Assembly (NCBI RefSeq): GCF_034190915.1
Contig: NW_026947503.1
Coordinates: forward strand, 25,316,532 to 25,380,531
DNA length: 64,000 nucleotides
Reading direction: 5' to 3'
DNA from: Cavia porcellus
Lineage: Eukaryota > Chordata > Mammalia > Rodentia > Caviidae
The stretch's first letter is position 1. The number at the start of each line of letters is the position of its first letter. Under the pieces are notes generated by a model that worked only from the letters and a program-made list of their open reading frames with translations, was not told the origin of the DNA and did no database searches. Both the position numbers and the translations under genes were made by a program. Shown here one piece after another: positions 1 through 11,740 of this stretch.

Positions 1-184
1 TATCCGTTATGGCCCTGTGTAAACACAGCACATGGCTCAGGTTACCCTCCTGGACAGCTGGCACCCTTGAAGCAGAGAACCTGGCAGAATGATATCACTG
101 CAAGAGAAGGAAAGGCACAAGAAGCAGAATAAAGGATTCTTAACAGCAAAAGTTTAACATGTAATACATTGAGAAAAATGCTAA

Positions 185-592
185 CATCAGTGTTACTGCT
201 CACATTCTATTTGCTGCAATCAAATAGTGAATACCTGTAATTGAGAGGTTTGTTACACGGTTTGAAAGATTCAGTCAATGGCTGGTCAGCTCTAAGGTAG
301 AAATGGCATGGTGAGAGGGCACAGTGGAGGAAATCTACTCAACACATGGCAGGCAGGAAGCAGAGAGACAGGGAAGGGAGAAGCAGGGGACGGAATACAC
401 TTGCTAGATCACAGCCCTAGTGACTCACCTCCCCAAACAAGCCCCACCTCCCAACAGCACATTCAGTGTGAACTCATCAAAGGATTAATCTACTGCTGAG
501 CACAGTGCCCCCAAGATCCAATCACCCTCCAAAAGCTGCATCTTCCAACACATTAGACTTTTGAGGATGTTTTAGATATAAACCATAACAAA
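185..592 (-). mobile_element. MaLR-type LTR relic
   Basis: The minus-strand reading starts TGTTATGGTTTATATCTAAA at about 592, a typical ERVL-MaLR LTR start, and runs through the usual block about 'GTTGG... GGAGGTG' motifs and a CATG-rich middle. The class is recognised by layout; the subfamily is not resolved. Confidence 0.55.
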
Positions 593-1179
593 TGGCCATC
601 CAACACCTTAAGAGCTACACCTAGATCCTTCTAACCTATCAAGCCAGCAGTCAGAAAGGGACTAATGCGATATAAATGGAATGACAATGAGTGTCTGTTT
701 TTAAACTCATAGCGGCAAACAGGGCATTTCTGTCTTTGTTTTCTTTAAGTGTTTTTTCTAGTCATTCAGAGAAGAGATAGATGGACTAAAGACACACAGC
801 ACATATTTCTATGTTTCTTCTTTGTAACTGGGACACATCCACCCTCAACTCATTCCCAGCTTTCTAAGGCCCTCAAGGCACAGCCCCTATCTGTGTGGCC
901 CCAGTTACAGCAAGTCTTCCTCTTCCACTCTAGTCAGCACAGTGACCTGAAGGCATCATCAGCCGCCAAGGTGTGGCCAGAGGCCTCAGGCAGGGAAAGC
1001 TAGAAGGGCTCAAAGGTCCCTGAGGCTGAAAAAGAATCTGATTCTAGTCACAGAAAAAGAATTTTTAGGACATGTAAATGAAAGAGACATGAGTAAGTTT
1101 ATTAGAGATAGAGATATAGGGAGCATTCAAAGAATGGAGTGCAGGTATTCAGGTTATAAACTGGAATAGGGCACATTTT

Positions 1180-1909
1180 ATTAAGAGAATAAAACTAAGG
1201 AAAATAAAATCAATCAAAACAAACTACTGTAAGTGATACAGGATTTCAAAACAATACAAAATCAACAATAGTTAGCATAAAGCTTCTTGTCCTCAAAACA
1301 GCTGCAGCAAGTTTACTGCAGTAATAGTTTACTTCAGACATAGAAAAATCAAATGGAATATAACAGAACAGAGCCAATGAAAACAAAACAATGAATGCAA
1401 TAAAGGACTTTAAAACAAGCCAACAGTAAACCCAAAATGGCTATCACAATGTCTTGCTATCTTTGAAATAGCTGCTCAAGCCATCGGATAACAAAATCTA
1501 ACAAAACAAAACAGAATAAACTCCAAACCAACAAAACAATGAAAATGATACAGGAAAATAGGGAATTAACAATGGCTACCACCTTCAGAAGGGGATCCCC
1601 CTACATACCACAATGCATACTGCTATTCTCTGAATAGATGATGAGAAAGGTCAGTGAAACACCCAAACACCACTAGCACCAAACTGCATTTCACCTCAAT
1701 AGCTATCATCACAGCCTGTGTTTCTCCAGATCAGCCAGCTGCTGGGGGGTGGGGAGCTGGCGATTTTTGTTTGTTAGCCTGCATGCTGGAAGTGGCTAGG
1801 TCTGTCGGTCCCCCACCCACTGGCCACCCATGCATGGTGTTGGTTTGCAGAGAGGGCTTGCTTCTTGGTGAATCCTTGTTCTTTTCCTCCACAGTCCGCA
1901 AATGGCCAG
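1180..1909 (-). mobile_element. composite retroposon family, copy A
   Basis: Flanked by a perfect 13-bp direct repeat, TAGGGCACATTTT (1167-1179 and 1910-1922). In minus orientation it carries the CACCATGCATGGG-type 5' block (near 1830), the conserved 20-mer GAGAAACACAGGCTGTGATG (1726-1707), then about 145-150 bp units rich in TTTGTTTTATTCTG, and ends CTCTTAATAAA next to the TSD. It shares all parts with the copies at 10340-11199 and 57892-58888. No coding capacity is seen. On the plus strand it appears as a long CAAAACA-rich stretch. Confidence 0.85.
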
Positions 1910-1922
1910 TAGGGCACATTTT

Positions 1923-4584
1923 GGACGCCTTCAAGATAGGTAATCTAGGAAGTCCATTTTCACTGTCAGGTTACAGTGCAAGCCATCCATGTGTCTTTGA
2001 AGTTGAGATATGCTGTTGCCAATGTAGCTGCTTTCTGGGCTGGAGGAAAGGTTTATTTGAGGTGAAAAAGGACAGGAGTGCCCAGGAACTTATCACTATT
2101 GTAAAATGACCTTTAGGAACACTATTTTCTGTAAGGATAGAATTTATCTACTTTTATTTTTCCTCTATTACTTCAAGGAGACTGCTGCATTGAGACAAGC
2201 AAAGGAGGAAGGAGCACTCCAGGCAGAGAAGAGTTCCGGGGCACATTTGGTTCCGGGGTGCCGGCGGGGAGGAAGCAGCTGCACAGTGGGCCAGGGTGGC
2301 CATGGTCATAGGGGAAGAAGTTCACAGGCAGGGCTGGGCAGCCCTCAGGCAGGCTTTACTAGCAGCACCAGAAAATAGGCCTTTCTTGTGCAGGAAGTGG
2401 AGAGTATCTTATGCCAGTCTACGCCCGCCCTCCCACCGTCAATGACGGCGAGAGGCATTAAGAGCAGGGGTTCACATTCAGGAAAAGGTGTTCCACGCCT
2501 GCCTGAACCACATGGGAAACTGGGTTAGACTACATATCCCTTTCTTTCCTTTTTTCTTCTCCCCCTCTAGTACTGGAATCAAACCCAGGACATGGAGGAT
2601 GCTGGGTAAGTACTCTACCACTGAACCACACTCCTGATTCTCTCCATGTCCATTCATATAGTGGGAAGTTAACAATTTTTAAAGAATGGCTCGAAACAAG
2701 GGGTGCTATAATTCCTCTAAATCTGACTTATTTTAGACCTAATATATCACCCCTCCAAAAATCTCAAGACAGTTTCCCCAGTGTGTCAAGTGAAGTGTAA
2801 GAATTCTCTTTTTCTGGGATAAACTGTGCAATGTGTAAATGCTGTGTTACACTGTCTAATGACACACGAGTACACCTTAAAGAAGGGGAGTGCCACCAAG
2901 TGTATTATATGTCTCTGTATGAGCAAGTTTCCTCAAGTGAACTCACCATGAGAACTCAACAGGTGCATACCTGATGATTAGAGGGTGCCCAGCCTCACTT
3001 TGGATGAGGTCATTTTTTTTTTTACATTGCCTAGAGATAACTCTTGTTTGCTATTCCTGCTTTTCAGGAAAAACCTGCTAAACTATAATCTCAGCTGGCC
3101 TAGAGGACAAAAGATAAGCTCTGAAATGTCATTTCTAACCAACTTTGATAGACTGGAAAGCTGAGTAAAAAAAGGGTTTAACCAGTCTTACGCATTTTTT
3201 AACAAACATCTCACTGTTACTCAAGAGGCTGTAAAATAATACTTCTCAGATAATCCCTATGTGAAAATCATCATGTTAGATGTCAGGAAAAAGTTTTTCA
3301 AATCATTATATTCAGCAAAATCCATGCTGCCCCAAAGTTTACAATCTATAAAATAACTCAGTACATTGACTGTTTCATTGGCATGTTATTTTGGATAAGT
3401 GACACTCATATTACCTTTAACAAAGGATCAGTCCACATACAGCGAATCACCATTCAAAAGAAAAAATAAACAGATCTTTTTCTTTGACTCTAGGAGCAGG
3501 ATTTTTACCCTGAAATCTGTACATCTAAAATTCCATACATACTGAAATTTTGGTCATTTGCACTGCATCTTAAGTACTATTGTTTCTACACTTTTAAATT
3601 AATTTGTCTAGATCTTTCAAACCAAGAATTTTCTACTTGTCTTCTTTCCACAGCAGCTGGTACAACCTGTGCCCAGTAGCTCAAAGTCAGTATGTGACAT
3701 CAGTTCCTACTGACCTACACTCAGTCCTCACAGTTTAGCAACATTCCCAATAAAACTTCTGTACTATCTCGCCTAATGAAGTCTCACCAGAAATCCCCTG
3801 CCTACTCTCCTTACCTGCCAGTGCTGCACCTATAATTTATCTCTGCTGCACTATTAATGCACAGGGCCTTGGCCCACCAGGCCTGATCTACCTTAAATTT
3901 CAAGCGGAGTTACTCAGCAATCTTCCCTGCAGTATACACAAAATTCATCAATCTATGACCCTTACATACTTTATCTAACATCCTATCACCCATTTTATAT
4001 ATAAAGTAGAAGGAAGATATCAAGTTGTTGTGTCTAATTTCTATTCCCTATATTGCCAATATCCTCTAGCTACTATTTAAAAAACATCTTGACCTGAAGA
4101 GAAGTGTTAGGACTTCTGCCCCACCTGCCCCTCCTTTGACCCATACCTTTCATTTGGTTTTTAGAAAGCTTATTCACCATGCATAATGCCAACAAAAGCT
4201 ACGAAGAACATCTTACGTGTGGCGTGGCATGGCATAATCATGAGCTCCAAAAAAGAAATTTAATGGGTGAATGTGACATCCCAAATAACTGGCTCCCAAA
4301 AGCCGGAGTTTAGGGGCAGTGGCAGAACAACTTGGGTCTCAGGACACATGCAGGCTCAAATCTTCTAAAAGTAAGAAATGACTTCACAGTAGCTGTAACT
4401 GCCAAAAAGAGTTTCTAAAGTCCCAGAAAATGTCAGTAATGCCATTACCAAATGTCGTAATGCTATTATGTATTTATACGATGACAAAATCTCATGCCTT
4501 AGTGAATTAGCAGAACACAGTACAATAATTGAGAAAGCAGATTTGAGAGGATCCTAATGTGGATGAAAAACCTTGCTTCACCTT
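1923..4584. other. no gene seen: unique and weakly repetitive DNA
   Basis: Apart from the ID-like SINE at 2541-2645, I see no recognisable gene. A short G+C-rich patch with CpGs (2230-2450) may be an old LTR, but I could not place it. Confidence 0.6.
2541..2645 (-). mobile_element. ID-like SINE
   Basis: Reverse-oriented tRNA-derived SINE. On the minus strand it reads TGGTTCAGTGGTAGAGTACTT (A box) then GGGTTTGATTCC (B box), with a T-rich stretch at the left for the tail. Confidence 0.8.
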
Positions 4585-4745
4585 TTGCCAACTGCATGAA
4601 CACTGGCAAGTTCACAACTTCTCTAAATTTCAAAAGCAACTCATTCATAAGTTAGGAACAAAGCAAATCCTTACCCTCCAGGCTACAGTGAAGATTAAGT
4701 GAGTAAATTCCCACAAAGCCTTGAGCAGTGAGCCTGGTTCTGAAG
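4585..4745 (+). repeat. MIR relic
   Basis: Diverged match to the MIR core: a CTGGCAAGTTCACAACTTCTCTAA-like stretch followed by AGTGAAGATTAAGTGAGTAAA. An old tRNA-derived mammalian SINE. Confidence 0.55.
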
Positions 4746-4859
4746 AAGCACTCCCTTTGGAAAGGGAGCAGGTATGTGGGATTCATCATTTGACCAGCAG
4801 CCACCGTGTCCTGGGTACTAACCACAGACCCGCCCACTGGCAATCTGCACATCTTACTT

Positions 4860-5020
4860 CATTCATTACATTTCCCCTTCATCTATAAATGAAGGAAGGT
4901 GGGATCAAGAGAGTTCGATAACTTGCATAAAAATAAAAGTGTAATTCAACTCAAAACCTAAGAGGCTTCAAAGCCAGAGTTCTGTCTACCTTGCTACACT
5001 GGAAGGCTTAGAAATTTCCC
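4860..5020 (-). repeat. MIR relic, reverse
   Basis: A block resembling reverse-oriented MIR: a gap-start like TTCATCTATAAATGAAGG, then the region corresponding to 'aaggtcacacagc..' and the GAGTTCTGTCTACCTTGCTACACTG end. Confidence 0.5.
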
Positions 5021-5045
5021 TCATTCACTGCTAAACTGTCACCAC

Positions 5046-5106
5046 TGTAGGTGGTGGTGCAGCTCAGTGGTCAAATGCTTGCTTAAGTTCAATTCCTAAG
5101 ACAAGA
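5046..5106 (+). mobile_element. ID-like SINE fragment
   Basis: GTGGTGCAGCTCAGTGGTCAA followed by GTTCAATTCC resembles the A and B boxes of the local ID elements, with an internal deletion between them. Confidence 0.55.
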
Positions 5107-7456
5107 GATGGAAGAAATAGAAGGAGGAAGAACAGCAGTGAGGGGGTAACTGGTACCCTCATCAGTGGGAAGCAAGGAGGACAAGACGGCCTGATCCATT
5201 GGGGAACCCTCCTGGGGTACAGGAAGGTCCGGAAAGGCTGTTGTGGGGACACAGTGTCAGCTGGTTCTTGCTCAGTTCAGGGTAGAATGAAGGTCACGGT
5301 GTAAAGTATGAGGTGACATATTTCACCTCAAAATAAGGAAAATTTTTCTCATAGATGCTACTTTACCTAGGGTAGAGATTCTCCCAAGTTATGGAGTTTC
5401 AGGTAAGCAGGGACACTCAATCATCAGCCAGATAATTCCTCACTAGAGAGGTAACCTGCTTGGACATTGGACTTGGAAACCTTCAGGCTCTCATCCAGTC
5501 AGTGAGTCTAATATCAGATAGGGCATTTTTGAAACATACCTTAATGAACAAAAAAGGTATGCTGAAAGAGCAAGTAACAGATTTTGAAATCTCAAATGCA
5601 ATAAAATAAATCATGAACTTTATCTGGATAATGACATCATAATGTGAAAGAATAACTGACCTGAGGAGGAAAAAAAGGGAACCAACAAAAGCTCAAGGCA
5701 GTTCATGTGCCAAAAGGACATGAATAAATACAGAAGTTTTGCCAACTGTGCTGAACAGATCTTATGCTCCACTAGCAAGGACTTTTGGGTCTCCTGCTCC
5801 CACTTATAACTTTCTACTGACCTCTAACCTACTCACACAATGTTCCAACAAATCTTCCTCGAGAGCAGTTAGCAAAGACCACCAGGTAAAAGCACAACAC
5901 CAAAAGGAAGATTGGGAGTGATAATGAGTAAACGCAGCCAAAGAACTAAAACACCCAGAAGGATCAAGGTCATTGCCAAAAGACTCTATGTTAAAGTTGA
6001 ATTCTGTCCACCCTCCCAAACCCATATGGTTGAAGTTCCAACTCCTACTATCTCAGAATGTAGCTGCATTTGGAAATGGGGTCTTTAAAGCTATAATTAA
6101 ATTAAAATGAAACAATCAGAATGGGCCATACTCCAATACGGCCAGTGTCCTTATAAGACGAGAACAGGACACACAACAATGAGCAGGTAAACACAGTGAG
6201 AAGATGGCAATCTACAAACCCACAAAAAGGCACAGAAGAAACCAAACCAACACCTTCATTTCAGGGTTTCAGCCTCCAGAATAAAGCAAGTAAGCACCAG
6301 CTGATGCACTGACTCTGTGGCATGCTGCAGCCCCAGCAGACTAACTTGTTCTGAATCACTGCTCTTGCGCTTGACGGACACAGCATCTTCCATTCAGTGT
6401 ACACCTTTATGAGATACACTGGAAAGCATGCAAATCGGGGCTCTCCAATTATCCAAGCATTATTCCAAAACTCCCATCATTTCTTTGTTTCAGTGCCCAA
6501 CAAAAAACTCAAAACATGTCTCCAAAATCAGTGTTACTTTTTGTCCTGCCCTTTTTTCTATGGACATCCTAAAGAATTATGAAACAAAATTTGAAAGACA
6601 GGACCCAACAGATACAAATTGATATTTTTCTGAGGCCAAAACTTCCACATCCCAGGGCAAATGCTGAAGTATTTTCTAATGACCAGCTGCAAGCTGTGAA
6701 AGCAGTGGGAATCTCATGTACCTGCCTGTGACTGAATCACGGTTCCTGGAGCAGTATCTGCAAGCAAGTATAGTTCAGTAAGTATCTGTAGAATTTTTTT
6801 AAGAATACCTGATTTTTTATTTCCAAAATAACCTCAAATACCTCAGCAACAGAGCAAGTAAGTAAGATCACAAATAAGCCAGCCAGGAGAATCCACATAA
6901 TTACCTTACCACACTTGAACCACAAACTTCACAGTCAAAGCAAAGATGCAAACCAACCTTTTGCTAGTACTGGGGCTTCAGTATTAGCTCATTAGGAAGA
7001 TCTCTAAACATCTATAAATGGACCCTGGGTAATAAAATGGTAACGCTAGATGCATATATACAACAATGCAATCACAAAATTCATATGGTCTTTTCAGGAG
7101 TACCCATTAATAAAAACAGAGAGCACAATACAATACTAACTACAACCCAGGGAGACCTAGTCTGTGAAATGACAACAAAATAGCAATCACAATTTAACAT
7201 AAAAGACATTACACAGATTGCTTATCCTTAAGTGAGCCAGTCTAGCAACTTTTACAACACTGGTATGCCACAATCTGTTATGAGATGAATCACTTAATTT
7301 TATATAAATTGTGTTAGGCTACGTGGTGGCCTCTAAAAGTTCACATGTAATAACAAACTACGCAGATTTTATCACAAATAACAAGTACATGTATTGAAAT
7401 AGTACAATATACCCCATAAATATGTGTATGTATGTTAAAATAATTAAAGACTTTTA
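5107..7456. other. no gene seen
   Basis: A+T-rich intronic DNA around the MLT1 LTR (6015-6355); no exon-like frame with splice signals. Confidence 0.6.
6015..6355 (+). mobile_element. MLT1-type MaLR LTR
   Basis: Diagnostic blocks in order: CCCATATGGTTGAAGTTCCAA, ATTTGGAAATGGGGTCTTTAAAG, GTCCTTATAAGA, GTGAGAAGATGGC, TTTCAGCCTCCAGAATAAA, ending near CAGACTAACTTGTT. This is the classic MLT1 LTR order. Confidence 0.8.
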
Positions 7457-8173
7457 GGAGTATGGGAGAAGCTGACCAGCAAGCCAACTAGCCAACCTTT
7501 CTGGTAAGCTGTGCAAGCTATACAGAGCCCAGGGAAAAAAAAGCCAGTGCCTCCAGTGAGCTACACAGTGAGAGTCACCAACTCTCCCCTCTACAATGTG
7601 GGTGGACAGCTGGTTCGGAGAACAGGTCAAGGTGATGGCAACTGAGGTACACAGGGCAGCTGAGTGCGTGTATTGTTTGGTAGACTTTGCAGACCTGGGC
7701 CTGTGGTCTGAGCATCTATAGGGAGGATAACAAATGTGTAGTATAGCAAATATGGAGGGCATCCTTCTATCTTGTTTTTAAAATCCAATATTGTTCTCAT
7801 TGTTTTGTTTTGTTCTGATTGTCTTGCTTTATTCCATATTCCATTTTGATTGGTTTTATTCTGTCTTGTTTTGCTTTGATTTTGCTATATCTGATGGAAT
7901 AAACAACTATTGTGAAGATAACACGATATACTATGTTAGCCATTGTTTTCTTATTGTCCTGCTTTGAGGTTTTACACTAATTTCACTGATTTTTTTTTTT
8001 TTTTTGTCTTTTTCTTTTTTATCGGTACCGGGGATCAAACTCCTGACAGCCTGCTTGCAAGGCAGGCGCTTATGCCGCTGAGCTAAATCCCCAGACCCAA
8101 TTTCACTGATTTTGATTAGATTTATTCTGTTTTGTTTTGCTGGGTTTTATTAGCTTTAAAACAAAAATTTTAA
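7457..8173 (+). mobile_element. composite retroposon family, copy B
   Basis: Flanked by an 11-bp direct repeat AAAGACTTTTA (7446-7456 and 8174-8184). It contains TAGACTTTGCAGACCTGGG, ATAGGGAGGATAACAAATG, the TTGTTTTGTTTTGTTCTGATT-type units and GTGAAGATAACACGATATAC, matching copies C and D. Its 5' end differs from the other copies and lacks the conserved 20-mer, as expected of truncation or a variable 5' part. A younger ID-like SINE lies inside (7979-8098). Confidence 0.82.
7993..8098 (-). mobile_element. ID-like SINE nested in copy B
   Basis: Reverse-oriented, with poly(T) at 7991-8007, GGTACCGGGGATCAAACTCC and GCTGAGCTAAATCCCCAG. A 14-bp TSD AATTTCACTGATTT (7979-7992 and 8099-8112) proves a separate, later insertion. 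Confidence 0.93.
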
Positions 8174-8192
8174 AAAGACTTTTAAAAGAAAT

Positions 8193-8312
8193 TTTTTAGG
8201 ACAGGATCTCTCTATGTCACCCAGACTGGTCTCGTATTTGTGAACTCAAGAGATTCTCCTGCCTCACTCCTAAATAGATGGGACTATAGGTGTGCATCCT
8301 CACACACAGTTA
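8193..8312 (-). mobile_element. B1/Alu-like SINE
   Basis: Reverse-oriented 7SL-derived monomer: GGACAGGATCTCTCTATGTC, CCAGACTGGTCTCG, CTCCTGCCTCA and GGGACTATAGGTGTGCA. Confidence 0.85.
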
Positions 8313-10039
8313 AAAATTCAAAGAACTAAGAAAAAAGCCAATGAAATGTCTCAGGGAACCATTCAGACAACCAATAAATAAACAAATAGCCCTCAAAGGA
8401 AGTTAAGGAATTGTCCTTAGAAGAAATCCAAATCATAAAATGGCTTGCCTTGAGATTTGAGGGCATACCTTTATCTAATAAAGGAAAATCAACTAAGATT
8501 CTTAGGATTCGGATAACATTTTAGAAAAAATTATACTGGTAGAACTTCATCAGTTTGGATACAAAGGCACAGAGACAGTGTAAAATAAAATTCTGTTGGT
8601 AAGAAGCATACAGAGATGTCCACTTAGCTGATAACAGGGTTAACTTTTATTGAAAAGAATGTATGATAGGATAAATACTAGTTTAAGACCATAAAATGTT
8701 GGGGTTGTTACATAACCTGAAATAATATAATAATAAAAACATTTTTCCCAAAATATACACTAAAGATTCCAGATTATCCTTCTAATTGCCTTTTCAGAAA
8801 TGCTTTTCTACACTGAAAAGAGTAAAGTCAAGCAAGCCAACCTACAGCCCTGGTTAAACTGTATCAGACATGGGACTATCCGTCTGTGCAATATAGCAGA
8901 ACAGCAGGAAAACAAAAAACAAAAAGCCAAATATCAGGAACTCCAGAGTACTTCTCTAACATTTTTAGAAGGTAAAAGTATGTTTTTTAAATAAGCAATA
9001 CATTGAAATCATTTAGAAATATACATCAGAAGTTGTATCATAAAAACATCTCTCATTCTGAATCTCCGCCTGCTAGTCTCTCCCACCTGACAGAGACAGA
9101 GACAGAGACAGAGAGGCAGAACACTTGTTCTACTGCTGTTAGTTTCTTAGGGAATTCTTCTAAAAGTTTCTCCTTACATATATGAGCAGATATGAAAATC
9201 TTTCTTTTTTTCCTTCTTCCTTCTGACATATCAAGACTGTAAGTCACACACTGGTATATCTTAGAAAGCCGTGTGTTAGCTGATGAGCTGTCCATTCAAG
9301 GAGCTACATCCTGACAAAGCTCTGGTGATGTTCTGCATAGCCCAATAAAATTCAAGCAAACGTGGTAAGGAGTTTCAAGCCAAAAATATGTATGAAATTG
9401 AGCAACACATACCTCAACATTTATAAGCAAATCTGCTACAACCAAGGATTACACCCTGTAGTCTCTAACGGGTTTTAAAATGAGGTAAAACTCAAAATAG
9501 TAATTAGCAAGCATCCCAACCATCCACTGGTCAAGCAACCAGCCGTAAAATCTGTTTAAAATTGTCCAGCACGAACTAACACAAATGATTAACAATTACG
9601 TTTGTCTCCCTCCAACCTCTATGGTGAGGTGCCCAAAAACTCTTTGAAGAATCTGTGGTTAATTAGTGTAAAATAAATGATCTCCTCTTTAATGGGAAAG
9701 AAGAAAACTAGCTACAAAGATTCAGCTTGGGAGGAAACATGACACTGTTTTACTTTAAAATAAAAGCCCATTAACAGAGTATCAGTGACAATTTATACAT
9801 TTGTCAACAGTGAGACCTATATTTCCTTTACCAAATTTCCCTATTCCACTTTATTGTGCTTTTAAACGTCAAGGCTCAAAACTATGCAGTCATCACAGAC
9901 TTCCCTGGTCCAAACCTTGAGCTTGCTTTTTTCCTGCAGGGGCTCCAATCCTTCCTTTTGGTGTTTGCCTTGTTATCCCACATCTTCTTCCTTCAAGCCC
10001 CTTCACTTCTAAGTTCATACTACACATAGTAGAGAATAA
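8313..10039. other. no gene seen
   Basis: Only the hexamer repeat at 9089-9118 stands out. Short open frames here are not supported by composition or similarity. Confidence 0.6.
9089..9118 (+). repeat. (CAGAGA)n simple repeat
   Basis: Five near-perfect hexamer units, CAGAGA, directly visible. Confidence 0.85.
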
Positions 10040-10140
10040 TTTTCCTTTTTTTTTTTTTTTTTTTTTTTTGTACTGGGGATCAAACTCAAAGCCTTGCACT
10101 TGCCAGGCAGGCACTGTGTCACTGAGCTATTTACCCAACT
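10040..10140 (-). mobile_element. ID-like SINE
   Basis: Reverse-oriented with a poly(T) run of about 25, then GTACTGGGGATCAAACTC and CACTGAGCTATTTACCC. Flanked by GAGAATAA (10032-10039 and 10141-10148). Confidence 0.9.
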
Positions 10141-10148
10141 GAGAATAA

Positions 10149-10208
10149 GGGCCTGCCCAGCAGCAGGTGTGAGGCTCTGGGTTCCATCTCTAGAACCACA
10201 AAAAAGGA
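10149..10208 (+). mobile_element. ID-like SINE fragment
   Basis: B-box half only: GTGTGAGGCTCTGGGTTCCA, TCTAGAACCACAAAAAA. The A-box half is missing. Confidence 0.65.
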
Positions 10209-10339
10209 AGATTACAAGAAGATACACGGAGAAGACAGCCACCTGCAAATCTAGGAGAAGGGTCTAAAAAGACACCAACCTTGCTAACACCTTACTCTTG
10301 GACTCCCATTCTTCAGAAATGTGAGACAATAAATTCTTG
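10209..10339 (+). mobile_element. MLT1-type LTR, left piece
   Basis: Contains the MLT1 end-region blocks: GGAGAAGACAGCCACCTGCAA, TCTTGGACTCCCATTCTTCAG and AATGTGAGACAATAAATTCTTG. It is broken by the insertion that follows and resumes at 11212. Confidence 0.75.
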
Positions 10340-11199
10340 CGGTGACACCAGCAAGCAAGCCCAGTCTGAGAACCAATGCCATGTGCAGGCCACCACTGGA
10401 CTGGAAAAGACAGACCCCAGCCTCTCTCCATGAGTCAGCACCATTCCTGGACTGGGGGTAAAGAGAGCAAAGCCACACCAGCAAGCAAGCCCAGTCTGGG
10501 AACCAGCACCATGTGTGGGCTGCTGCCAGATTGGAACAGCCAGGGTCTAATCCCTTCTGGAGCGCAGGCTAGCAAACCAGAAGTACCAACCAACATACTC
10601 TCCTCCCTGCCATAAGCAACAGGCTTATCCAGAGAAACACAGGCTGTGATGAGTTATGGAGTTGAAATGCAATTGGATGCCTGTGGTGCTTTGGTGTTTC
10701 CCTGACACTGCAGATCTATGGCCAGTGGTCTGATCACAGGTTCAGAGGACAGTGGTACACACTGTGACATCTATGGGGATCGCCTTCTGAGGTTTGCAAC
10801 ATTGTTGATTCCCTATGGTCTTGTTTTGGAAGTTCTATACAGTTTCCATTATTTTGTTGGGTTGGGTTTCATTCTTTGGTTTTGATTATGTTGAATCCAA
10901 TGGCAGAAGCAATTATTTTGAGGATGGCAATATATATTATGGTAGCAATTTTGGGTTTCCTATAGGCTTCTTTTGAAGTCCTTTATTGTCTTCATTGTTT
11001 TGTTTTTATTGTTTCTATTCTATTCTCCTCTGTTTGATTTTCACTACGTTCCACCCCCACCCCCAAGTTATCTGCAGCTATTTTGAAGACATCAAAAGCC
11101 ATTATGGTAACTATTGTTCATTTCATAATGTTTTGAAATCCTTTATCTTTTACACTGGTTGATTGGTTTTATTCTATTTTATCCTCTTTTAAATAAACA
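10340..11199 (+). mobile_element. composite retroposon family, copy C
   Basis: Inserted into the MLT1 LTR with a 12-bp TSD, AATAAATTCTTG / AATAAATTCCTG (10328-10339 and 11200-11211). The 5' part has two CCAGCAAGCAAGCCCAGTCTG-type blocks and GAGTCAGCACCAT; the conserved 20-mer is at 10632-10651; at least two 3' units follow (GCAATTATTTTGAGG at 10909, GCAGCTATTTTGAAG at 11074), with a C-rich patch near 11051 and an end ATCCTCTTTTAAATAAA. Confidence 0.88.
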
Positions 11200-11211
11200 A
11201 ATAAATTCCTG

Positions 11212-11262
11212 TTAAGTCACCCAGTGGGTGGTATTTTGCATGACAGTCTTAGCAAACTAATA
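11212..11262 (+). mobile_element. MLT1-type LTR, right piece
   Basis: TTAAGTCACCCAGTGGGTGG, TATTTTGCATGACAG and CTTAGCAAACTAATA are the terminal MLT1 blocks, continuing the piece ending at 10339. Confidence 0.78.
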
Positions 11263-11289
11263 TAATCATTCTTATCCTCCTTCTACAAT

Positions 11290-11740
11290 GCTAACAAGTA
11301 ATTTTTAATAGCTTTACTGAGCTAGAACTCATACATTTAAGGTGTACAGTAATTTCTCAGCATATTAACAGAGTTTTGTAATCATCCCAAAAATCTTACT
11401 TTAGAATATTTTATCACCTGGAAAAAAATTATAGCCACCAGCAGTTTCTTCTTTCTCCTCTTCCCTCTCCCCCAACTCTAAACAACCGCTAATTCACCTC
11501 TTTGAATTTGTCTATTGTGGACATTTTATTTAACTGATATCATATCATCTAAATAATCACACCAATTTTGTAACTGGCTTTTGTAACTGGTTTTCTTTCA
11601 CCACAGCATTTGTAAGGTCCATTCACGTTATAAGAAGTACCACTCCATTCTTTTCAAGGCTAAATAATATTGCATTGTTGTCTACCCATTCACCAGCTGA
11701 AGGACAGCTGAGCTGTATTCACCTAAGTGTAAAGTCTTGC
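11290..11740 (-). mobile_element. old L1M fragment
   Basis: Reverse-oriented 3' region of an ancient mammalian L1: AGCTTTACTGAGCTAGAACTC, AAGGTGTACAGTAATTTC, TGTCTATTGTGGACATTTTA, AAGTACCACTCCATTCTTTT, AGGCTAAATAATATTGCATT and ACCAGCTGAAGGACA. Confidence 0.75.

Noticed and set aside
1654..2109. 151-codon plus-strand frame
   Set aside because: It crosses the boundary of composite retroposon copy A in antisense, so it cannot be an independent gene.
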